A stretch of DNA of 64,000 bases from Streptomyces sp. NRRL F-2664. GTDB taxonomy: Bacteria; Actinomycetota; Actinomycetes; Streptomycetales; Streptomycetaceae. Location: assembly GCF_000719345.1 (NCBI RefSeq), contig NZ_JOFX01000004.1, forward strand, positions 186,001 to 250,000, given 5' to 3'. Below, in pieces: positions 8,422 to 15,866 of this stretch; the stretch's first letter is position 1, and every line of letters begins with the position of its first letter. Below the pieces are notes generated by a model. It did no database searches. It saw nothing but the letters and a program-made list of their open reading frames with translations, and was not told where the DNA came from. The translations under genes were made by a program, and so were the position numbers.

Positions 8422-9329
8422 CCACCATCGACATCGACCACACCTCCCGCTGGTTCGGGAACGTCGTCGCCGTCAACGACGTGACCATGCGCATCGGTCC
8501 CGGCGTCACAGGGCTGCTGGGCCCCAACGGCGCCGGCAAGTCCACCCTGATCAACATGATGGGCGGCTTCCTGGCCCCCTCCACGGGCACCGTCACCCTC
8601 GACGGCGCCCCGATCTGGCAGAACGAGCAGATCTACCAGCACGTGGGCGTCGTGCCCGAGCGCGAGGCGATGTACGACTTCCTCACCGGTCGTGAGTTCG
8701 TCGTGGCCAATGCCGAACTGCACGGTCTCGACGACGCGGCCGCGCAGCGCGCGCTCGCCACCGTCGAGATGGAGTACGCGCAGGACCGCAAGATCTCGAC
8801 CTACTCCAAGGGCATGCGCCAGCGCGTGAAGATGGCGTCCGCCCTGGTCCACAACCCGTCCGTGCTGCTCCTGGACGAGCCGTTCAACGGCATGGACCCC
8901 CGTCAGCGCATGCAGTTGATGGACCTGCTGCGGCGCATGGGCGACGAAGGACGCACCGTCCTGTTCTCCTCCCACATCCTGGAGGAGGTCGAACAGCTCG
9001 CCTCGCACATCGAGGTGGTCGTGGCGGGTCGGCACGCCGCCTCCGGCGACTTCCGCAAGATCCGCCGCCTGATGACGGACCGCCCGCACCGCTACCTCGT
9101 CCGCTCCTCCGACGACCGGGCACTCGCCGCAGCCCTGATCGCAGACCCCTCCACGGCCGGCATCGAGGTCGACCTGAAGGAGGGCGCACTGCGCATCCAG
9201 GCCGTCGACTTCGGCCGCTTCACCGAGCTGCTGCCCCTGGTGGCCCGTCAGCACGGCATCCGCCTGCTGACGGTCTCGCCCTCCGACGAGTCCCTCGAGT
9301 CGGTCTTCTCCTACCTCGTCACGGCCTGA
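8418..9329 (+). CDS. ABC transporter ATP-binding protein
   Basis: A 303-residue ATPase, the second of the operon. Walker A is GPNGAGKST, the signature is YSKGMRQRVKMASAL, Walker B is VLLLDEPFNGMDP, and the switch His is in VLFSSHILEEV. It starts with GTG at 8418, overlapping the permease stop as GTGA. It is clearly related to the first ATPase of the operon (same spacing and similar signature), which suggests that the two ATPase/permease pairs arose by duplication. Either a heterodimeric exporter or two related exporters is possible. Confidence 0.92.
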   Translation: MTTIDIDHTSRWFGNVVAVNDVTMRIGPGVTGLLGPNGAGKSTLINMMGGFLAPSTGTVTLDGAPIWQNEQIYQHVGVVPEREAMYDFLTGREFVVANAELHGLDDAAAQRALATVEMEYAQDRKISTYSKGMRQRVKMASALVHNPSVLLLDEPFNGMDPRQRMQLMDLLRRMGDEGRTVLFSSHILEEVEQLASHIEVVVAGRHAASGDFRKIRRLMTDRPHRYLVRSSDDRALAAALIADPSTAGIEVDLKEGALRIQAVDFGRFTELLPLVARQHGIRLLTVSPSDESLESVFSYLVTA

Positions 9330-9344
9330 AAGGAGCTGGCACCC

Positions 9345-10064
9345 ATGTACAACCCCACCGTCGCCCGGCTCACCTACCGGGCCCTGCTCGGTCGGCGCCG
9401 CGCGCTGATCCTCTTCGCGCTGCCCGCCCTGTTGATCGTCATCGCCGCCGTGGTCCGTGCCTTCGTCGGTGTGGACGACAAGGTGGCTGCCGACCTCCTC
9501 GGCGGCTTCGCCCTCGCCACCATGGTCCCGCTGATCGGTGTCATCGCGGGCACCGGTGCCATCGGGCCCGAGATCGACGACGGCTCCATCGTCTACCTGC
9601 TCTCCAAGCCGGTGAAGCGTCCGACGATCATCATGACCAAGCTGATCGTGGCCATCGCCGTCACCATGGCCTTCTCCGCCATCCCCACCCTGATCGCCGG
9701 ATTCATCCTCAACGGCAACGGCCAGCAGATCGCCGTCGCCTACACGATTGCCGCGCTCGTCGCCTCGATCGCCTACAGCGCCCTGTTCCTGCTGCTGGGT
9801 ACCGTCAGCCGGCACGCGGTCGTCTTCGGCCTGGTCTACGCCCTGATCTGGGAGTCGCTCTTCGGCAGCCTGGTCTCGGGCGCCAAGACCCTCAGCGTCC
9901 AGCAGTGGGCCCTGGCCCTGGCCGAAAAGGTCGCCGGAGAGGGGTACGTCGACGCCACGGTGGGTCTGCCCACCGCGTCGATCCTGCTGGTCGTCGTCAC
10001 GGTCGGAGCCACCGCCTACGCGGGCCAGAAGCTGCGACGCCTCACTCTGGCCGGCGAGGAGTAG
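9345..10064 (+). CDS. ABC-2 type transporter permease
   Basis: A 239-residue membrane protein with about six hydrophobic segments. The stretch EIDDGSIVYLLSKPVKRPTI, between the second and third segments, is a common ABC-2 permease feature. It has a good ribosome site (GAAAGGAG) and lies 15 bp behind the second ATPase gene. It is the last gene of the operon and is followed by a strong hairpin at 10089-10122. Confidence 0.9.
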   Translation: MYNPTVARLTYRALLGRRRALILFALPALLIVIAAVVRAFVGVDDKVAADLLGGFALATMVPLIGVIAGTGAIGPEIDDGSIVYLLSKPVKRPTIIMTKLIVAIAVTMAFSAIPTLIAGFILNGNGQQIAVAYTIAALVASIAYSALFLLLGTVSRHAVVFGLVYALIWESLFGSLVSGAKTLSVQQWALALAEKVAGEGYVDATVGLPTASILLVVVTVGATAYAGQKLRRLTLAGEE

Positions 10065-10088
10065 GCCCGGCCGTTACCCCCGCGAACC

Positions 10089-10122
10089 GTGCCCCGCCCG
10101 GCCCACCTGCCGGGCGGGGCAC
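10089..10122 (+). terminator. Hairpin terminator of the ABC operon
   Basis: Perfect 14-bp inverted repeat, GTGCCCCGCCCGGC and its complement, around a 6-nt loop. It begins 24 bp after the last stop of the operon. There is no U-tract, as is usual in Streptomyces. Confidence 0.75.
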
Positions 10123-10146
10123 AGCTCTGCCGGTCATCATCGGTGC

Positions 10147-10806
10147 ATGAGCGAGCGAACCGACCCGGAGCCGTCCCGGCCCCTGCGGTCCTGGATACGT
10201 TCCTCGCCCGGAACGCACATCTGGCTGTTGATCATCGCCGTGACCAGCGTCATCGTCGCGACAGCCCCCGACCAGGTCGACCGCGTCCTGCTCCACCGCA
10301 ACAGCAGCAATATCCACCAGCTGGTCCAGCACCCCGTCCGCGCGCTCATCAGCAGCGCGTTCTGGATCGTGAACCCGGCCTCCCTGGCCCTGTACGCCGT
10401 GCTCTTCGAGGTGTTCCACGCACCCGTCGAACGCTGGCTCGGAACCCTGCGCTGGTTCGTGATCGTGGCCACCGCCCATGTGGTCGCCACTCTGATCAGC
10501 CAGAAGGTCCTCCTGTCTGCCATCCAGGACCACCGCGCCCCCCGCAGCATGACCCACGTCGTGGACATCGGCGTCAGCTACGGGCTCGCGGCCTCCATCG
10601 GCGTCCTCACCTACCGGCTCCCCCACCCTTGGCGGTGGCTCTACCTCACCGGCGCCCTTGCCTTCTTCGGGATCCCACTGGCCACCGGCGGTACCTTCAC
10701 CGACCTCGGTCACGCCATCGCGCTCGCCGTAGGACTGCTCGCCTGGCCGCTCACCCGCGACGTTGTTTCACGTGAAACAGCGCCTCCGTGGCACGGGGGA
10801 ACGTGA
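10147..10806 (+). CDS. Rhomboid-like integral membrane protein
   Basis: A 219-residue protein with about six membrane segments and the spacing of small actinobacterial rhomboid-like proteins. A GVSYG stretch in the fourth segment sits where the rhomboid nucleophile (GxSx) would be, and a His in DLGHAIAL sits in the last segment, so a serine/histidine dyad is possible. The usual second glycine after the serine is missing, so catalysis is uncertain. The 3' end contains an in-frame parS site encoding VSRET, leaving a short hydrophilic tail (APPWHGGT). The gene is convergent with the HAD gene, with a shared hairpin between. Confidence 0.7.
   Translation: MSERTDPEPSRPLRSWIRSSPGTHIWLLIIAVTSVIVATAPDQVDRVLLHRNSSNIHQLVQHPVRALISSAFWIVNPASLALYAVLFEVFHAPVERWLGTLRWFVIVATAHVVATLISQKVLLSAIQDHRAPRSMTHVVDIGVSYGLAASIGVLTYRLPHPWRWLYLTGALAFFGIPLATGGTFTDLGHAIALAVGLLAWPLTRDVVSRETAPPWHGGT
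10765..10778. other. parS site 3 (within the rhomboid-like gene)
   Basis: Perfect GTTTCACGTGAAAC inside the coding sequence near its 3' end, read in the frame that gives VSRET. Confidence 0.95.
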
Positions 10807-10926
10807 CTGGTCCGCCTCCGCCTCCGCCCTGGCCGCGCCCTGATGCTTCGGTCGCCGATGCGTGGAAAATCGCTGGTAACGGGGCTTAGGGCCGGGGCAG
10901 AGTGAGTCGTGCGGGGAGCAACAAAA

Positions 10927-10978
10927 GGTCCGGGGCAGCCACTTCGAGCGCGCCTTCTGGCGCGGGCTGCCCCGGACC
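10927..10978. terminator. Bidirectional hairpin between convergent genes
   Basis: The arms GGTCCGGGGCAGCC (10927-10940) and its complement (10965-10978) are perfect. A second smaller hairpin, CGCGCC-TTCT-GGCGCG, is nested at the top. Position between the rhomboid-like (+) and HAD (-) genes suits a shared terminator. Confidence 0.75.
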
Positions 10979-10996
10979 TCCCGTACGTCCTGTGCG

Positions 10997-11809
10997 CTAC
11001 GCCGCGCCGAGCAGGCGCTCCAGCACGACCGCGATCCCGTCCTCTTCGTGGGAGGTCGTCACTTCGTCGGCCACCGCCTTGAGCTCCGGATGGGCATCGG
11101 CCATGGCCACCCCGCGGGCGGCCCAGCCGAACATCGGGATGTCGTTCGGCATGTCACCGAAGGCGATCGTCTCCGCCGCCTTCACTCCCAGCCGGCGCGC
11201 GGCCAGGGACAGGCCGGTGGCCTTCGTCAGGCCCAGCGGCAGTATTTCGACGATGCCGGGACCCGCCATGACGACGTCGACCAGGCTGCCCACGATCTCC
11301 CGCGCCACCTTCACAAGCTGGTCGTCGTCCAGGTCGTGGTGCTGGATGTAGAGCTTGTTGAGCGGAGCCGTCCACACCGCGGCGGTGTCCTCCAGGTAGA
11401 GGGCCGGGAGGCCCTCCTGCACCTGGTAGCCGGGGCCGAACAGCACCTCCCCGTCCACCCCGTCCCGACTGGCGGCCAGCGCCAGAGGACCGACCTCGGC
11501 CTCCAGCTTCGACAGCGCCAGCCCGGCCAGCTGCCGGTCCAGCGTCACCGAGGTCAGCAGCCGGTGCGCGCCGGCGTCGTAGACCTGCGCGCCCTGCCCG
11601 CACACCGCTATCCCCTGGTAACCGAGGTCGTCCAGGATGTGCCGGGTCCAGGGCACGGCGCGGCCGGTGACGACGATGTGTGCCGCACCCGCCGCGGTGG
11701 CCGCGAGCAGTGCCTCACGGGTGCGTTCCGAGACGGTGCCGTCGCTACGCAGCAGTGTGCCGTCGAGGTCGGTAGCGACGAGCTTGTACGGGAACGGGGC
11801 CGGGCTCAC
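10997..11809 (-). CDS. HAD-superfamily Cof-type phosphatase
   Basis: A 270-residue hydrolase with motif [11 protein letters not shown], motif II threonine in IVVTGRA, a Lys-containing motif III (TKATGL), and motif [13 protein letters not shown]. The central cap of roughly 110 residues is of the C2 (Cof) type, whose members dephosphorylate sugar phosphates and nucleotide-related compounds; the substrate here is unknown. The GTG start at 11809 overlaps the serS stop by four bases (GTGA), so it is probably translated from the serS message. An upstream in-frame extension inside serS was discarded. Confidence 0.9.
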   Translation of the reverse strand: MSPAPFPYKLVATDLDGTLLRSDGTVSERTREALLAATAAGAAHIVVTGRAVPWTRHILDDLGYQGIAVCGQGAQVYDAGAHRLLTSVTLDRQLAGLALSKLEAEVGPLALAASRDGVDGEVLFGPGYQVQEGLPALYLEDTAAVWTAPLNKLYIQHHDLDDDQLVKVAREIVGSLVDVVMAGPGIVEILPLGLTKATGLSLAARRLGVKAAETIAFGDMPNDIPMFGWAARGVAMADAHPELKAVADEVTTSHEEDGIAVVLERLLGAA

Positions 11810-13083
11810 TTGGTGATCGGCTCCAGGACCTCGCGGCCGCCGAGGTACGGACGGAGCGCCTCGGGCACCCGTACCGAACCGTCGGCCAGCTGGTGGTTCT
11901 CCAGGATCGCGACGATCGTGCGCGGCACCGCGCACAGGGTGCCGTTCAGTGTCGACAGCGGCTGGGTCTTCTTGCCGTCCCGGTAGCGGATCGACAGGCG
12001 GCGGGCCTGGAAGCTGTCGCAGTTCGATGCGGAGGTGAGCTCGCGGTACTTGCCCTGGGTCGGGATCCACGCCTCGCAGTCGAACTTGCGGGAGGCGGAG
12101 GCGCCCAGGTCACCGGTGGCGACGTCGATCACCTGGAACGGCAGCTCCAGGCTGGTCAGCCACTGCTTCTCCCACTCCAGGAGCCGCTGGTGCTCGGCCT
12201 CGGCGTCCTCCGGTGCGACGTACGAGAACATCTCGACCTTGTCGAACTGGTGGACGCGGAAGATGCCGCGGGTGTCCTTGCCGTAGGTACCTGCCTCACG
12301 GCGGAAGCAGGGGGAGAACCCGGCGTAGCGCAGCGGCAGCTGGTCGCCCTCGATGATCTCGTCCATGTGGTAGGCGGCGAGCGGTACCTCGGAGGTGCCG
12401 ACCAGGTAGTAGTCGTCCTTCTCCAGGTGGTAGACGTTCTCCGCGGCCTGGCCGAGGAAACCGGTGCCCTCCATGGCGCGCGGGCGGACCAGCGCTGGGG
12501 TCAGCATCGGGATGAAGCCGGCCTCGGTGGCCTGGGCGATGGCGGCGTTGACCAGCGCCAGCTCCAGGAGGGCGCCCACACCGGTCAGGTAGTAGAAGCG
12601 CGAGCCCGACACCTTGGCGCCGCGCTCGACGTCGATGGCGCCGAGCAGCTCGCCGAGTTCCAAGTGGTCCTTGGGCTCGAATCCCTCGGCGGCGAAGTCC
12701 CGGATGGTGCCGTGCGTCTCCAGGACGGTGAAGTCCTCCTCGCCGCCGACGGGCACGTCCTCGTGGACGATGTTGCCCAGCTGGAGGAGAAGGCGCTTGG
12801 CGGCTTCGTCGGCCTCGTTCTGCTCGGCCTCGGCGGCCTTGACGTCCTGCTTGAGCTGCTCTGCCTTCTTCAGCAGTTCCGCCCGCTCCTCGGGGGAGGC
12901 CTTCGAGACGAGCTTGCCGAGCGACTTCTGCTCATTGCGCAGTTCGTCGAAGCGCATGCCAGAGGACCTGCGGCGCTCGTCGGCGGAGAGCAGGGCGTCG
13001 ACGAGCTCGACGTCCTCTCCACGAGCGCGCTGCGAGGCGCGGACACGGTCAGGGTCTTCACGGAGCAGCCGGAGGTCAATCAC
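11806..13083 (-). CDS. serS: Seryl-tRNA synthetase
   Basis: A 425-residue class II synthetase charging tRNA-Ser (two tRNA-Ser genes lie later in this window). The N-terminus ([17 protein letters not shown]) leads into an antiparallel coiled coil at about residues 30-105 that grips the long variable arm. The catalytic core follows, with motif 2 [18 protein letters not shown] and motif 3 around [17 protein letters not shown]. The start is GTG at 13083. A TAGCCT hexamer lies exactly 6 nt upstream, with GGAGGG filling the gap too close to act as a normal ribosome site. It heads a two-gene unit with the HAD phosphatase. Confidence 0.98.
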   Translation of the reverse strand: MIDLRLLREDPDRVRASQRARGEDVELVDALLSADERRRSSGMRFDELRNEQKSLGKLVSKASPEERAELLKKAEQLKQDVKAAEAEQNEADEAAKRLLLQLGNIVHEDVPVGGEEDFTVLETHGTIRDFAAEGFEPKDHLELGELLGAIDVERGAKVSGSRFYYLTGVGALLELALVNAAIAQATEAGFIPMLTPALVRPRAMEGTGFLGQAAENVYHLEKDDYYLVGTSEVPLAAYHMDEIIEGDQLPLRYAGFSPCFRREAGTYGKDTRGIFRVHQFDKVEMFSYVAPEDAEAEHQRLLEWEKQWLTSLELPFQVIDVATGDLGASASRKFDCEAWIPTQGKYRELTSASNCDSFQARRLSIRYRDGKKTQPLSTLNGTLCAVPRTIVAILENHQLADGSVRVPEALRPYLGGREVLEPITK

Positions 13084-13605
13084 CCCTCCAGGCTACCGGG
13101 CTGGGCTTCTCGGGATCACACCCATATCACGCTGCGTGTCGCTATGTCCTGTTTGCAACGAATGGATAAGACGTGATCGCTGACCGGAAGTGACCCTTGG
13201 CGGCAGGTCAATAAAAGCGGGCTCATTCCCCGAAAAGGGGCACAATGCCGGACCCCCGGGCCTCCCGGGCAGGCTCCAAAGGTTTCTTGTCCACAGGAAT
13301 GGTGACCGCAGGGAGCTTATCCACAGGCTGTGTGCTGCTTCTGTGGATACAGGAATAGATCATTCCTGATCGGTGGAGGGTCGAGGTGAATCAGGGTTCA
13401 AACCGCCCTCACACACTCATTCGGGTGGGAATGGCTCGCCCCAAAGAGTTGATTGGTGATACAGGGGTGACGCCGTTCACCTACCGCTTCCCCACGCGAA
13501 ACCGAGACCACTCGACCGATTTGTCGACCTTGTCGCGCCGTTCTGTCGACTTGTCCCCAGGTCTCCCTCTGGGCCTGTGGATAACTCTGTGGACAGTGGA
13601 CGCCG
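13084..13605. other. Gene-free serS-pheA interval with DnaA-box cluster
   Basis: This 522-bp gap holds DnaA boxes TTGTCCACA (13287-13295) and TTATCCACA (13317-13325) on the plus strand. On the minus strand it holds GTATCCACA (13342-13350), TTATCCACA (13576-13584) and CTGTCCACA (13588-13596). A near match, TTGTCCCCA, lies at 13551-13559. The flanks are unusually AT-rich for the window (for example AATAGATCATTCCTGATC). The cluster could bind DnaA and titrate it away from oriC. A short ORF across it has poor codon bias and is not called. Confidence 0.75.
13090..13095 (-). promoter_or_regulatory. -10 hexamer, likely leaderless promoter of serS
   Basis: On the minus strand TAGCCT is followed by GGAGGG and then the GTG start. 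The TANNNT-N6-start geometry suggests initiation at or beside the start codon. Confidence 0.45.
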
Positions 13606-14541
13606 CTACGCACGGCCGTCGAGGCAACGTGCCAGCCAGTCGGAGGCAGCCGTGAAGTCGCCATCCGTGGTCCCGGCCCGAGGGGCGCGGACGTCACCCT
13701 GAGCGACGCCGGCACGCGGGTACGAGCCGAGGAAGCGGACGTGCGGACAGGTGCGCTTGAGGCCCATGAGGGCTTCGCTGACCCGCCGGTCCGAGATGTG
13801 GCCCTCCGCGTCGACGGCGAAGCAGTAATTGCCGATGCCCTGTCCGGTCGGACGGGACTGGATCAGCATCAGGTTCACCCCGCGGACCGCGAACTCCTGG
13901 AGGAGTTCCAGCAGCGCACCGGGGTGGTCGTCGCCGAGCCACAGCACGACGGACGTCTTGTCGGCGCCCGTCGGTGCGGCGGGCCGCGCGGGACGTCCCA
14001 CCAGCACGAACCGGGTCTCCGCATTCTCGGCGTCGTGAATCTCGGTGACCAGCGGCACGAGGCCGTAGGTCGCGGCGGCGAACTCGCCCGCGAAGGCCGC
14101 GTCGAAACGGCCCTCCTGGACCAGCCGGGCGCCGTCGGCGTTCGACGCCGCCGATTCCCACACCGCGTCGGGCAGGTTCGCGCGCAGCCAGTTACGGACC
14201 TGGGGCTGGGCGACCGGGTGCCCGGTGACGGTCTTCACGTCCGAGAGGGCGGTCCCCGGCCGCACCAGCAGGGCGAACGCGATGGGCAGGAGCACTTCGC
14301 GGTAGATCATGAGCGGTTCGCCCGAGGCCAGCTCGTCCAGGGTGGCCGTGACGCCGCCCTCCACCGAGTTCTCGATCGGGACGAGGGCAGCGGCCGCCTC
14401 ACCGTTGCGCACGGCGTCCAGGGCGGCCGGGACCGACACCATCGGGACGAGCTCCCGGGTCGCGGCTTCCGGCAGGGTGCGCAGGGCGGCCTCCGTGAAG
14501 GTGCCCTCGGGACCGAGATACGTGAAGCGGGTGGCTGACAT
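13606..14541 (-). CDS. pheA: Prephenate dehydratase
   Basis: A 311-residue monofunctional enzyme that converts prephenate to phenylpyruvate in phenylalanine synthesis. The N-terminal catalytic domain starts with YLGPEGTFTEAA and contains VPIENSVEGGV and the catalytic TRF motif (AETRFVLVG). A C-terminal ACT domain (about residues 200-275, GALLELLQEFAVRGVNL, then IQSRP in place of ESRP) would bind phenylalanine for feedback control. The ATG at 14541 is preceded by TAGGCT with a 6-nt gap and no clear ribosome site. It lies 42 bp downstream of dtpA on the same strand but probably has its own promoter. Confidence 0.97.
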   Translation of the reverse strand: MSATRFTYLGPEGTFTEAALRTLPEAATRELVPMVSVPAALDAVRNGEAAAALVPIENSVEGGVTATLDELASGEPLMIYREVLLPIAFALLVRPGTALSDVKTVTGHPVAQPQVRNWLRANLPDAVWESAASNADGARLVQEGRFDAAFAGEFAAATYGLVPLVTEIHDAENAETRFVLVGRPARPAAPTGADKTSVVLWLGDDHPGALLELLQEFAVRGVNLMLIQSRPTGQGIGNYCFAVDAEGHISDRRVSEALMGLKRTCPHVRFLGSYPRAGVAQGDVRAPRAGTTDGDFTAASDWLARCLDGRA

Positions 14542-14547
14542 GCGATC

Positions 14548-14553
14548 AGCCTA
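14548..14553 (-). promoter_or_regulatory. -10 hexamer, likely leaderless promoter of pheA
   Basis: Minus-strand TAGGCT followed by six bases (GATCGC) and then the ATG of pheA. It lies in the 42-bp gap after dtpA. Confidence 0.45.
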
Positions 14554-14583
14554 ATGCCGGGGTGGCGGCCGCCGCGGTGCTGT

Positions 14584-15861
14584 TCACCCTTCGAGCAGCC
14601 GCTGCCCCACGTACTCGCCGCTGCGCGGTCCGGGCGGTACCGCGTACAGGCCGCTGGACTCGTGGCGGATGAACGCCGACAGCGCGTCGCCGCGGTCGAG
14701 CTTGCGCTGCACGGGCACGAACCCGCGCAGCGGGTCGGCCTGCCAGCAGATGAACAGGAGACCGGCGTCGGGAGCACCGTCCGGTCCGATCCCGTCGTGG
14801 AAGGAGAAGGGACGACGCAGCATGGCGGCCCCGCCGTTCTGCTCTGGTGCTGAGATCCGGGCATGGGCGTTCGCCGCGATGACGGGCCTGCCGTCGCCGC
14901 CGATCTTGTCCAAGTCCAGCTCGGTGGTCTCCTCGCCGCCCGTCAGCGGGGCGCCGGTGGCCTTGGTCCGGCCGATGACCTGCTCCTGCTGGGCGAGGGT
15001 CTGCTGGTCCCAGTCATCGAGGAGCATGCGGATGCGCCGCACGACGGCGTACGAGCCTCCGCCCATCCAGGCGTGCTCGGCGGGGCCGGGGCCTGCGGCG
15101 GGCACGAAGATCCGCTGGTTGAAGTCGGGCTCGGAGGGCTTGGGGTTTCCGGTGCCGTCGACCTGCCCCATGAGGTTGCGGGCGGTCATCGGAGTGCTGG
15201 TGGCGCCGGGGGACCGGTTGAAGCCGTTCATCTGCCAGCGCACGCGTGCGGCGTCCCCGGCGTCTTTCTGCAGCGCGCGCAGCGCATGGAAGGCGACGAG
15301 GCCGTCGTTCGCGCCGATCTGGACCCAGAGATCGCCGTTGCTGCGCCGGGGGTCGAGCCGGTCGGAGGAGAAGTCCGGCAGTGGGTCGAGGGCGGTGGGC
15401 CGGTGCGCGCTGAGCCCCGTGCGCTCGAAGAAGGAGTGTCCGAAGCCGAAGGTGACGGTGAGGGAGGACGGCCCGGCGTCGAGGGCGATACCACTGTCGG
15501 CGGTCGGGGCGGTCTCGCCCGCCATGAGCCGCCGCGCGGTGTCGGACCAGCGGCGCAGCAGGGCGGCAGCCTCTGCGCGGCCTGCTCCGCCGGCCAGATC
15601 GAAGGCGACGACGTGTCCCTTGGCCTGCAGGGGCGTGGTGATGCCGGCCTGGTGGTCCCCTTCGAACGCCACCCGGGTGGCTCCGAGGGAGGAGAGGCTC
15701 CCTGCCGCTCCGGTCGCGGAACCGGTCCCGGAGCCCGTCAGCGCGGAGTGTGCGAGGGCGCCGCTTGCGCCGCCGAGGGCCAGGCCGGCGGCGCCCGCGG
15801 CGCCGACTGTACCCAGCAGTCGGCGACGGGAGATCTCGATGTCGGGGTTGCTCTCGGTCAC
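14584..15861 (-). CDS. dtpA: Dye-decolorizing peroxidase, Tat-exported (DtpA-type)
   Basis: A 425-residue haem peroxidase. A Tat signal peptide opens the protein (SRRRLLGTVGAAGAAGLAL), so it folds in the cytoplasm and is exported with haem. The family motif GxxDG is present as MGQVDGTGNP. A later conserved His/Arg region (HAWMGGGSYAVVRRIRM) supplies the axial ligand area. In S. lividans the homologue DtpA acts with the Sco and ECuC copper chaperones in a copper-dependent developmental pathway. GTG at 15861 is chosen because the twin-arginine sequence follows at once; it lies 5 nt after the CopCD stop. It is the last gene of the copper cluster. Confidence 0.93.
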   Translation of the reverse strand: MTESNPDIEISRRRLLGTVGAAGAAGLALGGASGALAHSALTGSGTGSATGAAGSLSSLGATRVAFEGDHQAGITTPLQAKGHVVAFDLAGGAGRAEAAALLRRWSDTARRLMAGETAPTADSGIALDAGPSSLTVTFGFGHSFFERTGLSAHRPTALDPLPDFSSDRLDPRRSNGDLWVQIGANDGLVAFHALRALQKDAGDAARVRWQMNGFNRSPGATSTPMTARNLMGQVDGTGNPKPSEPDFNQRIFVPAAGPGPAEHAWMGGGSYAVVRRIRMLLDDWDQQTLAQQEQVIGRTKATGAPLTGGEETTELDLDKIGGDGRPVIAANAHARISAPEQNGGAAMLRRPFSFHDGIGPDGAPDAGLLFICWQADPLRGFVPVQRKLDRGDALSAFIRHESSGLYAVPPGPRSGEYVGQRLLEG

Positions 15862-15866
15862 GCTGG

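Noticed and set aside
13386..13655. Possible 89-residue protein in the serS-pheA gap
   Set aside because: Poor GC3 bias, no ribosome site, no family likeness, and it runs through the DnaA boxes and into the 3' end of pheA.
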